Below are positions 1 to 8,220 of a stretch of DNA of 61,353 bases, piece after piece (the stretch's first letter is position 1; each line of letters opens with the position of its first letter). A program made the position numbers and the translations under genes. Below the pieces are notes generated by a model that searched no databases, was not told where the DNA came from, and saw only the letters and a list, made by a program, of their open reading frames with translations. The stretch is from Leptospira vanthielii serovar Holland str. Waz Holland = ATCC 700522 (lineage in GTDB: Bacteria; Spirochaetota; Leptospiria; Leptospirales; Leptospiraceae). Location of the stretch: NCBI RefSeq assembly GCF_000332455.1, contig NZ_AOGY02000021.1, positions 1 through 61,353 on the forward strand, written 5' to 3'.

Positions 1-1
1 T

Positions 2-115
2 TCGGAAGCAGAAACTGCCTCTGTCACCAAAATCAACATTGCAGCCGCAGAACCGTCGTCAGATGCCTTTTCCGGAATACAGTTCATAAATACAAAGGTA
101 GAATCAAATTTTTAA
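2..115 (+). pseudogene. Open frame fragment in the outer flank, cut by IS30
   Basis: An open frame enters from the window edge and reads 37 codons before a TAA at 113-115 that lies inside the IS terminal repeat. The residues (including short runs SEAETASV and DAFSGIQF) have plausible codon use, but I do not recognise the family. The opposite strand is also open over this stretch, with an ATG at 61267 in the right-arm copy reading outward. Either strand could be the coding one. The same fragment occurs in mirror image at the other end of the window. Confidence 0.3.
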
Positions 116-1160
116 CGCAACACCGATAATCTAATGAATAAGGTGTTAATAAATGAATCATTATACAAGAATTAATTTGAAAGAAAGGGAAGTAATTGCT
201 GAGATGCGATTTAAAGAGGAAAGTATTAGAAGTATAGCTAAGATACTGAATCGAAGTCCTTCAAGCATTTCCAGAGAATTATCTAAAGGTTATTCAAGAA
301 ATTCTTTCATTAATTATTCAGTATCAAATGCTCAAATCATTTCACAGAAGAATGAAAGTTCCAGAAATTCTGGTAAAATAAAGTTGCAAAAACATCCAAA
401 TTTACGAAAATTTATAAAATCTAAATTAGAACTTAAATGGTCACCAGAGCAAATAGAGATGTCTTTAAAAGAAAATCTGCCAAGCGGAATTACAGAATCA
501 GTTTCCCATCAAACTATTTATACTTATATCTATCTTTTACCGAGAGGCGAACTAAAAAAGGAATTGCAAAGCTATCTACGCCGAAAGATGAAACCCTACA
601 AAAAGTCGAAAAATACTGATAATAGAGGTAAAATACCAGACATGATAAGCATTGAAGAACGACCAAAATCAGTTGAAAAAAGATCAATTCCACGACATTG
701 GTAAGGTGATTTGATAATTGGAAAGAATCACAAAAGTGCAATTGGTACAATTGTAGAGAGAACTACTAGAAATGTTATACTGGTTCCTTTAACAAGCACA
801 GATGCTGAGACCGTCAGAAAAAGTTTTGCCAAGGAACTAAAAAAAATGCCAACAGAGCTTAGACTTTCGATAACTTATGATCAAGGTAAAGAAATGAGTA
901 ACCATAAGCTATTTACAAAAGATACTCAAATGAAAGTATATTTTTGTCATCCGGGAAGTCCTTGGGAAAGGGGGACTTGTGAAAATACGAATATGCTAAT
1001 AAGAGATTTCTTTCCTAAAAAAACTGACTTTAATGATATATCAAGAAAAGAACTGAAAAGAGTCCAAAAGCTTTTAAATGAGCGTCCAAGAAAAACGCTT
1101 GGCTGGAAAACTCCCGCGGAAAAAATAAAGGAAGTGTTGCGTTAAACTTTAGAATCTATC
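97..1160 (+). mobile_element. IS30-family insertion sequence, left copy (defective)
   Basis: The element is 1064 bp, usual for the IS30 family. The ends form a 27-bp imperfect terminal inverted repeat (22/27 identical by eye); the innermost 13 bp, TTTAACGCAACAC, are perfect. It holds one transposase gene transcribed rightwards, broken by a nonsense codon. Flanking bases are AAA on the left and AAT on the right, so a 2-bp AA target duplication is possible but not convincing. The inner side cuts into a DUF2461 gene that reads on from base 1161. Confidence 0.9.
153..1145 (+). pseudogene. IS30-family transposase, interrupted by a nonsense codon
   Basis: The frame encodes an N-terminal helix-turn-helix of IS30 type (IAKILNRSPSSISREL, about residues 28-43) and then a DDE catalytic domain. 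TAA at 702-704 replaces the GAA found in the right copy and falls just before the first catalytic Asp (right copy GHWEGDL). The remainder reads on in frame to 1145 and includes the second Asp (ITYDQGKEMS) and the Glu region (HPGSPWERGTCENTN). This copy is uninterrupted over the stretch where the right copy is frameshifted, so a repaired sequence could be built from the two. As it stands it should make only a 183-residue N-terminal fragment. Confidence 0.9.
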
Positions 1161-1632
1161 AATCTATAAAGATGTTCGATTTTCAAAGGACAAAAGTCCT
1201 TATAAAACTCATTTCGGAATTTTTATTAGAGGTGGAGGTAAAAAAATAGAAGGCACTGGTTATTATTTGCACATAGAACCGAACGGATCCTTAATCGGTG
1301 GTGGCTGTTATCAACCGGATCCAAAATCATTGTATAAAATAAGAGAAAGGATGATTGCCGATTCAAAAAAAATCCAACAACTTTTGAACGAGCGTAAGTT
1401 TGTTCAGGATTTTGGAAAAGAGTTTTATGCTGAAAAATTAAAAACGGTACCGAAAGGTTTTGCTAAAGACCATCCCATGATCGAACTATTAAAATACAAA
1501 GGATTTGCTGTGGCCAAAAAAATAAAAAATACCGACTTAACTTCCAATGACTTTGCAAAGGAAACTGTGAAATCATTTAGAAACTTATATCCTTTGAATC
1601 AATTTCTGGAAGAGGCGATGGGTAAAAAATAA
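1161..1632 (+). pseudogene. DUF2461 (TIGR02453-like) protein, 5' end removed by IS30
   Basis: The frame is open from inside the IS end through 1632, about 157 codons, with no start of its own near the junction. Its sequence is the central and C-terminal part of DUF2461: VRFSKDKSPYKTHFG, then a Gly-rich strand and YYLHIEPNGSLIGGG. Family members are about 220 residues long, so roughly the first 60-70 residues are missing. An ATG is not seen until well inside the conserved core, and the longest in-frame remnant from a usable start (TTG at 1267) would lack the first conserved block. I treat it as a dead remnant. The missing 5' part is not elsewhere in the window. Confidence 0.85.
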
Positions 1633-1713
1633 AGACAAAATTTATTGATTACCTATGCCATGAATGGATCGATTGATTTTCTTTCTTAAGTTTTTCTGTA
1701 TCTTCTTTTTCTT

Positions 1714-2100
1714 TTATTTGTTTGGTTTATGCAAAAGAAGATACAAAACAAAAATAATCACAAGAGCAGAATCAAACACTAAAGCCAGTCCTGATTTTGC
1801 AAAGTAGGCGCTTCCATAAATAAGATTGAGAATAACAAAAGTGCTTTTGCTAATCGAAGCAACGACCAGAACCAAATTGCGATTTGGTTCGTTATAAGCT
1901 CCATAAATCAGCATCCCTCCAACAAGGGCAATGAGAGCTCCCCAATTCCGAACAATGATATTGGATAAATCACCGCTGAGAGTTTCCCCAAAAGTTAAAG
2001 TAAGTCCTAAGCTGGGGTGTAGTGCAGAAAGGATCATGGAACAAGTGATGATCCCGGAAACAAGCATAATCCATTTGATATGGGAAAAGATAAAATTCAT
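1714..2100 (-). CDS. Small four-helix integral membrane protein, unknown function
   Basis: The product has 128 residues and about four hydrophobic segments separated by short loops, with a charged NEPNRN loop near the middle. I chose the ATG at 2100 because a GAGG ribosome-binding sequence precedes it; the same frame extends upstream to 2181 but that part is not membrane-like. No catalytic motif is visible and I cannot name the family. It is transcribed leftwards, away from the lipoprotein gene upstream, and a strong hairpin lies between them. Confidence 0.6.
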   Translation of the reverse strand: MNFIFSHIKWIMLVSGIITCSMILSALHPSLGLTLTFGETLSGDLSNIIVRNWGALIALVGGMLIYGAYNEPNRNLVLVVASISKSTFVILNLIYGSAYFAKSGLALVFDSALVIIFVLYLLLHKPNK

Positions 2101-2166
2101 TTTAAATACCTCGGAGGTAAATGAAACAGAAATTGATGGAAATGCCAGAGTTTTATTTCTTAGAGA

Positions 2167-2208
2167 ACAGTAAAACATCAAAAAGGTGATGTTTTACTGT
2201 TGTTTTTT
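2167..2208 (+). terminator. 14-bp perfect hairpin followed by a T-run
   Basis: ACAGTAAAACATCA (2167-2180) pairs perfectly with 2187-2200 across a 6-nt loop, followed by TGTTTTTT on the + strand. The shape is that of an intrinsic terminator reading rightwards, although the genes on both sides are on the minus strand, where the hairpin has no U-tract. It sits just after the stop of the lipoprotein gene at 2211, so it may protect that 3' end or stop antisense transcription. Confidence 0.5.
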
Positions 2209-2210
2209 AG

Positions 2211-2792
2211 TTACAGTCCCTTGGTACAACGAGCTCGAAAAGAAATCGTATTGGTTGGAGGAGTAACCGCACCAAAGATTTTATCTACAGCACAATTTTT
2301 TACCTGAATGTCATAGATTGTTGTGCTGTTTTCCAAGATCTTTGTTTCGCAAACGACTGCTGGATCATACCCACCACCTCCTGGCATATCAATATTAAAT
2401 ATAAAAGTTGGTCCTTGTGGGGTAAGGAATACATTTGTAGTCGCAGTGAAATCAACTTTATGTAGATAGAAAAGAGGTAACGTTTGGTCATTCCCTGGAA
2501 CCATAATATTATCATTTCCATTCACATTCAAATCACCACGACAAACGCCAAGTGTTTTGGTATACTTTGTATCTCCGACTGTAATCTCTACCGTATTCAT
2601 GGCTGGTTGAGGTAAATTTTCCTCTGCTTTAGGGAGGCTTAATAAAATAGCAGTGTATAAATCGTTAGACTTACTCTTGTTTTTATCGTAACCGTCGCCA
2701 CCACAGTGCAATAATGACACAAACAACAAACAGAATAAAGGTGATAAATACTGATTCGGTATTTTATTTTCTTTTATAGAAGGTTTTAACAA
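2211..2792 (-). CDS. Lipoprotein, unknown function
   Basis: A 193-residue exported lipoprotein. The N-terminus is a hydrophobic signal (LSPLFCLLFVSLLHC) ending in a lipobox-like LLHC followed by GG, so the lipidated Cys is about residue 30. The mature part carries three further Cys and Gly/Pro-rich stretches but no domain that I recognise. The start is a TTG, supported by AAGGAG six bases upstream; no ATG is closer. A palindrome about 40-60 bp upstream (AAGTTAT/ATAACTT, 2834-2854) could be an operator. Confidence 0.7.
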   Translation of the reverse strand: MLKPSIKENKIPNQYLSPLFCLLFVSLLHCGGDGYDKNKSKSNDLYTAILLSLPKAEENLPQPAMNTVEITVGDTKYTKTLGVCRGDLNVNGNDNIMVPGNDQTLPLFYLHKVDFTATTNVFLTPQGPTFIFNIDMPGGGGYDPAVVCETKILENSTTIYDIQVKNCAVDKIFGAVTPPTNTISFRARCTKGL

Positions 2793-3192
2793 TGGATTCT
2801 CCTTCTGATGGATTTAATCCAATCAGATTAATTAAGTTATATTAACCATAACTTGAATAAAAAGATTTGTCGTCCTGGGACGGGAATTCGGAGAAATAAA
2901 TTGGCTACTATTCAATAAGGGTTGTTAAGAACTAACGATTGTCATATTAAGCGCTACGGAATTAAGATTTGAATAATAAAAACGGTGAGTGTTTTGTGAG
3001 ATCCTCGGTGAAATTTTTTATTACCTCGTCCCACGATTCTCTACTTTCAAAAATGGATCATCTTTTTTAAACTTTTCCCTTTTTTTCGAATTAGAATGAG
3101 CGCAGAGTTCTTTCCAATTTAGCATTAAAATTTGCATTCAAGTCCCTAAAAAAAGTTGTCCCAGTGAGTTCAGAATTTTATAAATTTACGTT
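2793..3192. other. 400-bp intergenic region between divergent lipoprotein genes
   Basis: I see no gene here. It contains a perfect 7-bp inverted repeat with a 7-nt spacer (2834-2854) and a short GC hairpin (CGTCC-TG-GGACG, near 2870-2881). It must hold promoters for both neighbours, but no convincing -35/-10 pair was picked out. Confidence 0.5.
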
Positions 3193-4092
3193 GTGGTATT
3201 TTTCTTTTTATTCCTATTTATTGTTTCCTGCAGTGAGAATCCTTCTGAGAATTTGTATCTTCCCGAAAATCTTCCCTCTGAAGAAACAGTAAAACATTCA
3301 TTGTCTTCTGACTCAAATCTGTCGATTTTAAATACACATGCTCAACTTCAAAAAAAAACTCTGACTGAGTGGAAAGAATGGGAAAGATCGAATGTATCAG
3401 AAAAAGAAATCAATTTGTATTGGCAAAAAGAGAAAAAAATACTACCGATGCATATTGACGATACTGACGTCATTGATCGACAAAGGGATTCAATTCGTAA
3501 CCGCATTGTTTGGAGCCGCATATTCCACAAAGCGGGAGTTTCTTTAAAACAAAAAACAACCAATTCGAATCTTTTGAAACAACTGGATGTTAAATTATCA
3601 CCTAAGTTTGGTTCGCCGAATGCCAAATGGGTGATTGTTGAATGGAGCGATTATCTTTGCACTTTTTGCAGAGATAGTTTCCCACATACAAAGAATATTT
3701 TGTCAAAGTACAAATCACAGATTTTTTATGTGCATAAAGATTTTCCTTTGGATGGAGATTCTGATGAAGGACTCCTTCCTTTGGCTTTCGGTCGTTGTTT
3801 GTGGGAAAAAGATCCTGATCATTTCCAGAACCATATACAGTTGTTATATTCTAATTCCAAAAAAATAATGCGTGGTGAGGATTTGCAAGTTCTTGAATGG
3901 AAATCTTTTCAGGAGTGCCAGGCGAAGAATTTTTCTCAGAAATATATTTCCCAAGTGCGAAGTGATATGAAAGAAGGTGCTGCATTTGGAGTGAGCTCGG
4001 TTCCCACGTATTGGGTGAATGGTAGGTGGATTGTCGGTGCCCTAAATGCCGAGACCTGGGAACGGGTTTTGAAAGATACAACTAGTCCTTAA
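3193..4092 (+). CDS. DsbA-like thioredoxin-fold lipoprotein
   Basis: The product (299 residues from the GTG) is a probable thiol-disulfide oxidoreductase of the DsbA/Thioredoxin_4 group. The redox pair CTFC is at residues 156-159 after a WSDYL strand, and the family's cis-proline loop is seen as SSVPTYWVNG near the C-terminus. The N-terminal 120 residues are a helical extension. The N-terminus is odd: the reading frame gives a very short signal with no Lys/Arg before the lipobox Cys (IVSC). A GTG-started frame at 3164, one base out of register, would supply a charged n-region (YKFTLWYF) leading into the same hydrophobic stretch, so a frameshift in the T-run near 3197-3207 is possible. Known family role: periplasmic disulfide formation or isomerisation. 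Confidence 0.75.
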   Translation: MVFFFLFLFIVSCSENPSENLYLPENLPSEETVKHSLSSDSNLSILNTHAQLQKKTLTEWKEWERSNVSEKEINLYWQKEKKILPMHIDDTDVIDRQRDSIRNRIVWSRIFHKAGVSLKQKTTNSNLLKQLDVKLSPKFGSPNAKWVIVEWSDYLCTFCRDSFPHTKNILSKYKSQIFYVHKDFPLDGDSDEGLLPLAFGRCLWEKDPDHFQNHIQLLYSNSKKIMRGEDLQVLEWKSFQECQAKNFSQKYISQVRSDMKEGAAFGVSSVPTYWVNGRWIVGALNAETWERVLKDTTSP

Positions 4093-4154
4093 AAAATATC
4101 TTGCCTTCTTTGTACAATGAGATCTCCTTGATCCACATTTTGTAAGGATTGGTT

Positions 4155-5624
4155 ATGAAACTTAGATCGTATTTGCTTCCCCCTTTGATCTTACTTGCTC
4201 TTCTGACAGTGAATTGTGGTAAAAAACTCCACTTTTCTATGGTGACTTCTACATCAATGGAAAACGGTCTCCCCTTTCTTGTGTTAGATGGGAAAGAATG
4301 GAAAGCGGAACCAGGTGCAGAGTTTGTCAAATTACATTTTTATGCAGACAATGCCTTTTCTTTGAGTAAGGTTTCGATTGAATCCTGTTCAGGACCATTC
4401 AAAGACCGTATTGCTGCCTATGTCAATTTTGACGAAGTTTATGCAAGTACTGATATTCAGAAATCAAATTCTGAAGTAAGTTTTGATCCAGTGGTGCAGG
4501 CAAGGTCTGTTACATTAAACTTCCAAAGAAACCAAAACATCTGTCTTAAGTCTGTTAAGTTTTACGATGAAAAGAATAGAACATATAGAACGTATGCACC
4601 CGAGATTATCGCAGGTTCGGTCTCCGCTTCTGAAACGGCATCTCCAGAACCTACATACTCGGTTATGAACCTTTTTGATTCCAAATATGAAAACGGATAT
4701 TCATCGGTCAAAGGTGGAGTAGGTGTTACATTTAACTTTGATTTTGCGGAGAAGAAAAAAATATCGGTTTTGAAAATTTGGAATGGGTATCAACGTTCCG
4801 ACGTTCATTGTATTAAAAATGGTCGAGTAAAATCTTTTCTTTTAACAGGGGATGATGAGTATTCGGCAAAGATCAATTTAGAAGATACCATGGGAAGCCA
4901 AGAAATCCAACTCCCCATTCCCTTCAAAGGTAAAAAGCTAACAATGAAAGTCGAAGAAATTTATCCAGGTTTAACAGAAAAAGGGATCGTCTTATCAGAG
5001 TTACGTTTTGGTGATGATGGCGACTGGTTCGCAATGGACACTCTCCCTAAATCAAAAGATACGGCTGCCAAAAACTTTGATTCCTTTGCAAAAGCTTCCT
5101 TACGTAAAGTACTCAATCGTGGTTTGACGGGAAGGGAAGTGTTGGCAGTTGTTGATGAAACCATCTCTGATTTACCAGCGGGAGCAGAAACGGAAGTTGC
5201 GGTGGAGGAGAACTTAGATCCACCCACATCTTCTGATTGGACCATTCGTCTTCGTTCCGATGGAACTTTCTTTTTGGAAGGATCCACTGCCAGAACCAAT
5301 TACGATGCTAATGAAGAAAGTTCTCATCGTTTTTATGGAATGGGAAATTATGAAATCAAAGAAATTTCTCCTGGAAAGATTTATATGCGGATTTTTGGAT
5401 TCCTTCGCAAACAAACCTTTACAAATTTTTTAGATTATGGTGGAGGAGATTGTAATGGATGCGGACGAGATTGTAACCTTGTCAAAAATCCAGATCCCAA
5501 CAATACAGAAAAAATTTTCCAAGAGTTTGTTACCTTACAAATGCGGGGAAAACAATTTTATTTAACCAATTCTAAAAAAACAGAAAATTTAGACTTCTCT
5601 ACTTTGGAACTCAGTTTGGAATAA
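4155..5624 (+). CDS. Discoidin / NADase-type glycan-binding domain lipoprotein
   Basis: 489-residue lipoprotein with a signal ending LLTVNC. The middle region (about residues 160-290) has the pattern of the discoidin-like NADase-type glycan-binding domain common in Leptospira surface proteins: SASETASPEPTYSVMNLFDS, then a VLKIWNGYQRS strand with nearby Cys. A Cys-rich patch (CNGCGRDC) lies near the C-terminus. I chose the ATG at 4155 because AAGGA lies six bases upstream; an in-frame TTG at 4149 would overlap that site. The next gene starts 7 bp after the stop, so the two are probably co-transcribed. Glycan or host-ligand binding at the surface is an inference from the fold. Confidence 0.75.
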   Translation: MKLRSYLLPPLILLALLTVNCGKKLHFSMVTSTSMENGLPFLVLDGKEWKAEPGAEFVKLHFYADNAFSLSKVSIESCSGPFKDRIAAYVNFDEVYASTDIQKSNSEVSFDPVVQARSVTLNFQRNQNICLKSVKFYDEKNRTYRTYAPEIIAGSVSASETASPEPTYSVMNLFDSKYENGYSSVKGGVGVTFNFDFAEKKKISVLKIWNGYQRSDVHCIKNGRVKSFLLTGDDEYSAKINLEDTMGSQEIQLPIPFKGKKLTMKVEEIYPGLTEKGIVLSELRFGDDGDWFAMDTLPKSKDTAAKNFDSFAKASLRKVLNRGLTGREVLAVVDETISDLPAGAETEVAVEENLDPPTSSDWTIRLRSDGTFFLEGSTARTNYDANEESSHRFYGMGNYEIKEISPGKIYMRIFGFLRKQTFTNFLDYGGGDCNGCGRDCNLVKNPDPNNTEKIFQEFVTLQMRGKQFYLTNSKKTENLDFSTLELSLE

Positions 5625-5631
5625 CACTCTG

Positions 5632-6249
5632 ATGAAAAAGAAATTACATCGCCATACAATTGCTATTTGGTCATTTCTCTTTTTTCTTACCTTCTCCTGC
5701 GGAGGAGAAGGCGAAAAAAACGAACATTCTCATCTTGAACCTGCTATCTCCAATCCGCAAAAAACAAGTAAGGTTTCGATTCACATTCAGTGGGAAACCA
5801 CAATGCTTCCTTTACAGATGGAAATTCGAGAGCCAAGTGGGGCACAAACTCTCGCTTTATGGACTACAGGATCAGTAAAAGAAGGAAAACAACCTCCCTT
5901 TGGCGATTTGATTCCCGAAAGTAAATTGGTTCTTAAACCAGGTTCCAAAAAACAGTTCCTACTTGTAATGAAAAATCCAACTGATACACCGGTGTATTTT
6001 TTTGCAGCTCCCCATTCAGCCTTGCCTGCAGAACATAGTTTTGGATTCAAATTTAAATGTTTGTGTGTCAATCATGCCTTTACCGTTCTTCCAAAGGAAA
6101 CTTGGTTTCGTGTGGTGGAAATTCGTCTGGCCCCTGATTTTTTAGGTGACCAGTTGACTTTGAAACACAACCTAATTGGTATCAGTCGTGAGCGAATGCT
6201 TCAGTTTGAAAAAAGTGCAGGGAGGTCCCTTCCTAGTGAAATGGATTAA
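5632..6249 (+). CDS. Lipoprotein with a Cox11-like CxC copper motif
   Basis: 205-residue lipoprotein; the lipobox Cys is in LTFSCGG. The mature protein has a His-rich start (NEHSHLEP) and a beta-rich body with the segment FKFKCLCVNHAFTVLPKE. This resembles the copper-binding CFCF region and following strand of CtaG/Cox11, the cytochrome oxidase Cu(B) chaperone, but the rest of the Cox11 signature was not confirmed. A periplasmic copper-handling or oxidase-assembly role is a hypothesis. It follows the discoidin-type lipoprotein gene after 7 bp, so the two probably share a transcript. Confidence 0.5.
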   Translation: MKKKLHRHTIAIWSFLFFLTFSCGGEGEKNEHSHLEPAISNPQKTSKVSIHIQWETTMLPLQMEIREPSGAQTLALWTTGSVKEGKQPPFGDLIPESKLVLKPGSKKQFLLVMKNPTDTPVYFFAAPHSALPAEHSFGFKFKCLCVNHAFTVLPKETWFRVVEIRLAPDFLGDQLTLKHNLIGISRERMLQFEKSAGRSLPSEMD

Positions 6250-6342
6250 CCACACGATAACGTCTGCTAATGTAATTTTCAATCTGTAAATAACTTGAGT
6301 TTCGTTTTGACATCCACCATGTGTGTGGTTCAGGTAATAGAT

Positions 6343-6358
6343 TACTGCATACGCAGTA
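6343..6358. promoter_or_regulatory. Short perfect palindrome, possible operator
   Basis: TACTGC-ATAC-GCAGTA forms a 6-bp inverted repeat in the 241-bp gap before the next lipoprotein gene. It is about 130 bp from the downstream start. No regulator is identified, and it may be chance. Confidence 0.25.
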
Positions 6359-6490
6359 TCAAAATATGCATCTGTATTTTACTAGTCATTCGTTGTTGGT
6401 AAGTTAGGTTAATTTTTTTATGTTTAATTTGGGTTAACGTTTGTTATAAAATGTATTGACCTCAACCCTTTCGGTATCAAATTTGAATTT

Positions 6491-7036
6491 ATGACAAAAC
6501 TTAAACTAACATTGTTTCTTCTTCCCGTTCTTGTTTTAATCAATTGTGCTACGCCAGTTATTTTAAAACAAAACCTGAAATCAAAATCCAAAAATTTAGA
6601 AATTGAGATGGTAAAACTAACAGACGGACCAGATAGTTTTGCCTCTGGTGGAACGAATTTTTACCCCAAGTCGGATGAGATGAGATTGATCCATGTAACG
6701 GTTTCATTAAAAAATCTTAAAAACACTGATTATGAAGTTGTTTTTGCGAAAATCGCTTTGGAACCGACTTACATAACGGTTTTGGATGATAAAGGGAAAG
6801 AAACAAAAAAATTAAATTCACCTGCCTTTGTTAGACATTTCGAAGTTGATGTTTGGAATGACATAAAAGAAGATACTACTGGTAATAATTTTGCGACTGG
6901 GAAAATTGAGAATTCAATAACTTTAAAGCCAAATGAAGTAGCTACTCGCACTTTGATCTATTTTTTACCAAAAGTGAATGTTCCAGAAAAGTTGATTTTT
7001 TTGGATGAGAATTCAACTGTAATTCCATTAAAATAA
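6491..7036 (+). CDS. Lipoprotein, unknown function
   Basis: 181-residue lipoprotein with a classical charged, hydrophobic signal ending VLINC. The mature part alternates beta-strand-like segments (HVTVSLKNLKN, then TLIYFLPKVNVPEKLIFLD near the end). That layout resembles the DUF4352-type immunoglobulin-like beta sandwiches of many small surface lipoproteins, but I see no diagnostic residues. The start is an ATG with no strong Shine-Dalgarno sequence. It has its own upstream gap and looks monocistronic. Confidence 0.65.
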   Translation: MTKLKLTLFLLPVLVLINCATPVILKQNLKSKSKNLEIEMVKLTDGPDSFASGGTNFYPKSDEMRLIHVTVSLKNLKNTDYEVVFAKIALEPTYITVLDDKGKETKKLNSPAFVRHFEVDVWNDIKEDTTGNNFATGKIENSITLKPNEVATRTLIYFLPKVNVPEKLIFLDENSTVIPLK

Positions 7037-7425
7037 CCATCAATATTTTCAGATGAATGATTCAGAAAGGAATCAGAAATATTAACAATTCATAATACCA
7101 TCAGGGAACAGATATTAATCATTTGTTTTCCATGGTGGTTTTTTAGATTTTGAATTTGATTGAAATCATAATTTCTGTCTTTACTTCAATCGGTTGATTC
7201 GACTCAATCCACATCGACGTCGATACTTAAACTAGATACTCAAAATTAATAAGTGATCTATCCTGGAACAAAGAGCATGACCCCGAAGTATACGAATTTT
7301 TTTTTGGTTACCTGAAACATCTTTGTTTATTACAGTTTAGTTAAGAACAAAAGGACAACTAACGCTTTATTTTCTTTACAGAAAAGTTAGACTAAGACCA
7401 TATAACCATATTAAGGAGAACAAAA
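7037..7425. other. 389-bp intergenic region with hairpins
   Basis: No gene seen. TGATTC-AGAAAG-GAATCA near 7070-7087 makes a 6-bp hairpin. A looser stem (ACCATCAGGGAAC with the segment ending GGTGG) is followed by six T near 7097-7146 and could terminate the upstream lipoprotein transcript. The last part contains the promoter and the ribosome site (AAGGAG) of the next gene. Confidence 0.4.
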
Positions 7426-7695
7426 ATGAAAAAAATATTCCTTCTTGGAATTATTGTTTTTTTGTCAAATTGTGTTACAGCCGGAAAAGTTGGATACATT
7501 GTACCAGCTGAAAATGATTCAGCTGCATTGTCGGAAACTGTTTTGGGTGAAAAATGCGCAACAGTTATCGTTGGGATTTATGATGATGTACTTAGCGATG
7601 CTAAAGCTAAAGGTAATGTCAAAAACCAAAATGTTGGATTACAATGGAATGCGGAATTTGCATCAGCTTGTGCCCAAATAAGAAAGTTGAAATAA
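7426..7695 (+). CDS. TRL-like small lipoprotein
   Basis: 89 residues: signal with lipobox-like FLSNC, then a short body with GEKCATVIVGIYDD and DAKAKG. That resembles the TRL-like family (GxxCA..ILGL, then AxxxGG), small lipoproteins common in Leptospira whose function is unknown. AAGGAG precedes the ATG. The next lipoprotein gene starts 12 bp after the stop and has its own AAGGAA site, so they form a two-gene operon. Confidence 0.6.
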   Translation: MKKIFLLGIIVFLSNCVTAGKVGYIVPAENDSAALSETVLGEKCATVIVGIYDDVLSDAKAKGNVKNQNVGLQWNAEFASACAQIRKLK

Positions 7696-7707
7696 ATAAG
7701 GAAAAAT

Positions 7708-8055
7708 ATGAATATGAAATGGTTGTCATTCTTAGCAATTGCATTTGCAGTAAGTTGTTCCTATAAAGTAGGTAATTTTAAAGAATTTTCTCTAGAGGCC
7801 CCTACAAATTTAGAAGTTGTTGGAACTGGAACGGTAGAAGGAAGCGAATGTGGATATTCTGGTTTTAATAATCAGTGGTATAACCAAAGTATCGCTGAAG
7901 CTGCTCGTGATGCGCTTCGCAAAGCTCCAGGCGCTACAGGTCTAAAAGATGTTACAATAAAAGGAAAACATGGCGTTTACTTAGTCTTAAATTGTGTTTA
8001 TGTCGAAGGAACTCCTGTTATTGAAAAGGGTTCTGCTCCAGCAAAAAAGAAATAG
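7708..8055 (+). CDS. Small lipoprotein, partner of the TRL-like gene
   Basis: 115 residues, signal ending AVSC. The body has GTGTVEGSECGYSGFNN followed by a helix (SIAEAARDALRKA) and a strand ending CVYVEGTPV, then a Lys-rich tail. I do not recognise the family with confidence; the fold suggested is a small alpha/beta domain with one disulfide. Spacing says it is translated from the same message as the TRL-like gene. Confidence 0.55.
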   Translation: MNMKWLSFLAIAFAVSCSYKVGNFKEFSLEAPTNLEVVGTGTVEGSECGYSGFNNQWYNQSIAEAARDALRKAPGATGLKDVTIKGKHGVYLVLNCVYVEGTPVIEKGSAPAKKK

Positions 8056-8067
8056 TAAATTTTAAGT

Positions 8068-8099
8068 ATGATTGATTTTCTTCGATGAGAATCAATCAT
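8068..8099. terminator. 13-bp hairpin between convergent genes
   Basis: 8068-8080 pairs with 8087-8099 with a single T-G wobble position and a 6-nt loop. It lies between the stops of the lipoprotein operon (+) and the REC-EAL gene (-). There is no good U-tract on either strand, so it is a probable bidirectional 3'-end structure and not a textbook terminator. Confidence 0.5.
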
Positions 8100-8220
8100 T
8101 ACTACCTTGAATCTGAATGTTCTTCATTAAAGAATTTTAGATAAATTTATCAATTACCACAAAACAATCTTTTTCAAACCCTTCCATTTGCTGGAATTAG
8201 ATTTTATCTAGTTTATCAAT

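Larger units (their letters stand above)
1..1160. repeat. Left arm of the terminal inverted repeat (outer flank + IS30)
   Basis: Bases 1-1160 are the reverse complement of 60192-61353. By eye they differ only by two substitutions (693 and 702) and two single-base insertions in the right copy (near 60981 and 61055). Homology stops at 1160/1161 on the inner side, exactly where the IS terminal repeat ends. On the outer side it continues 96 bp past the IS and is still perfect at base 1. Because the copies differ, they are distinct copies and not one consensus printed twice. Confidence 0.95.

Noticed and set aside
4961..5299. Antisense open frame within the discoidin-type lipoprotein
   Set aside because: The opposite strand encodes a clear lipoprotein; the antisense frame is low-complexity and Ser-rich, as expected of a shadow.
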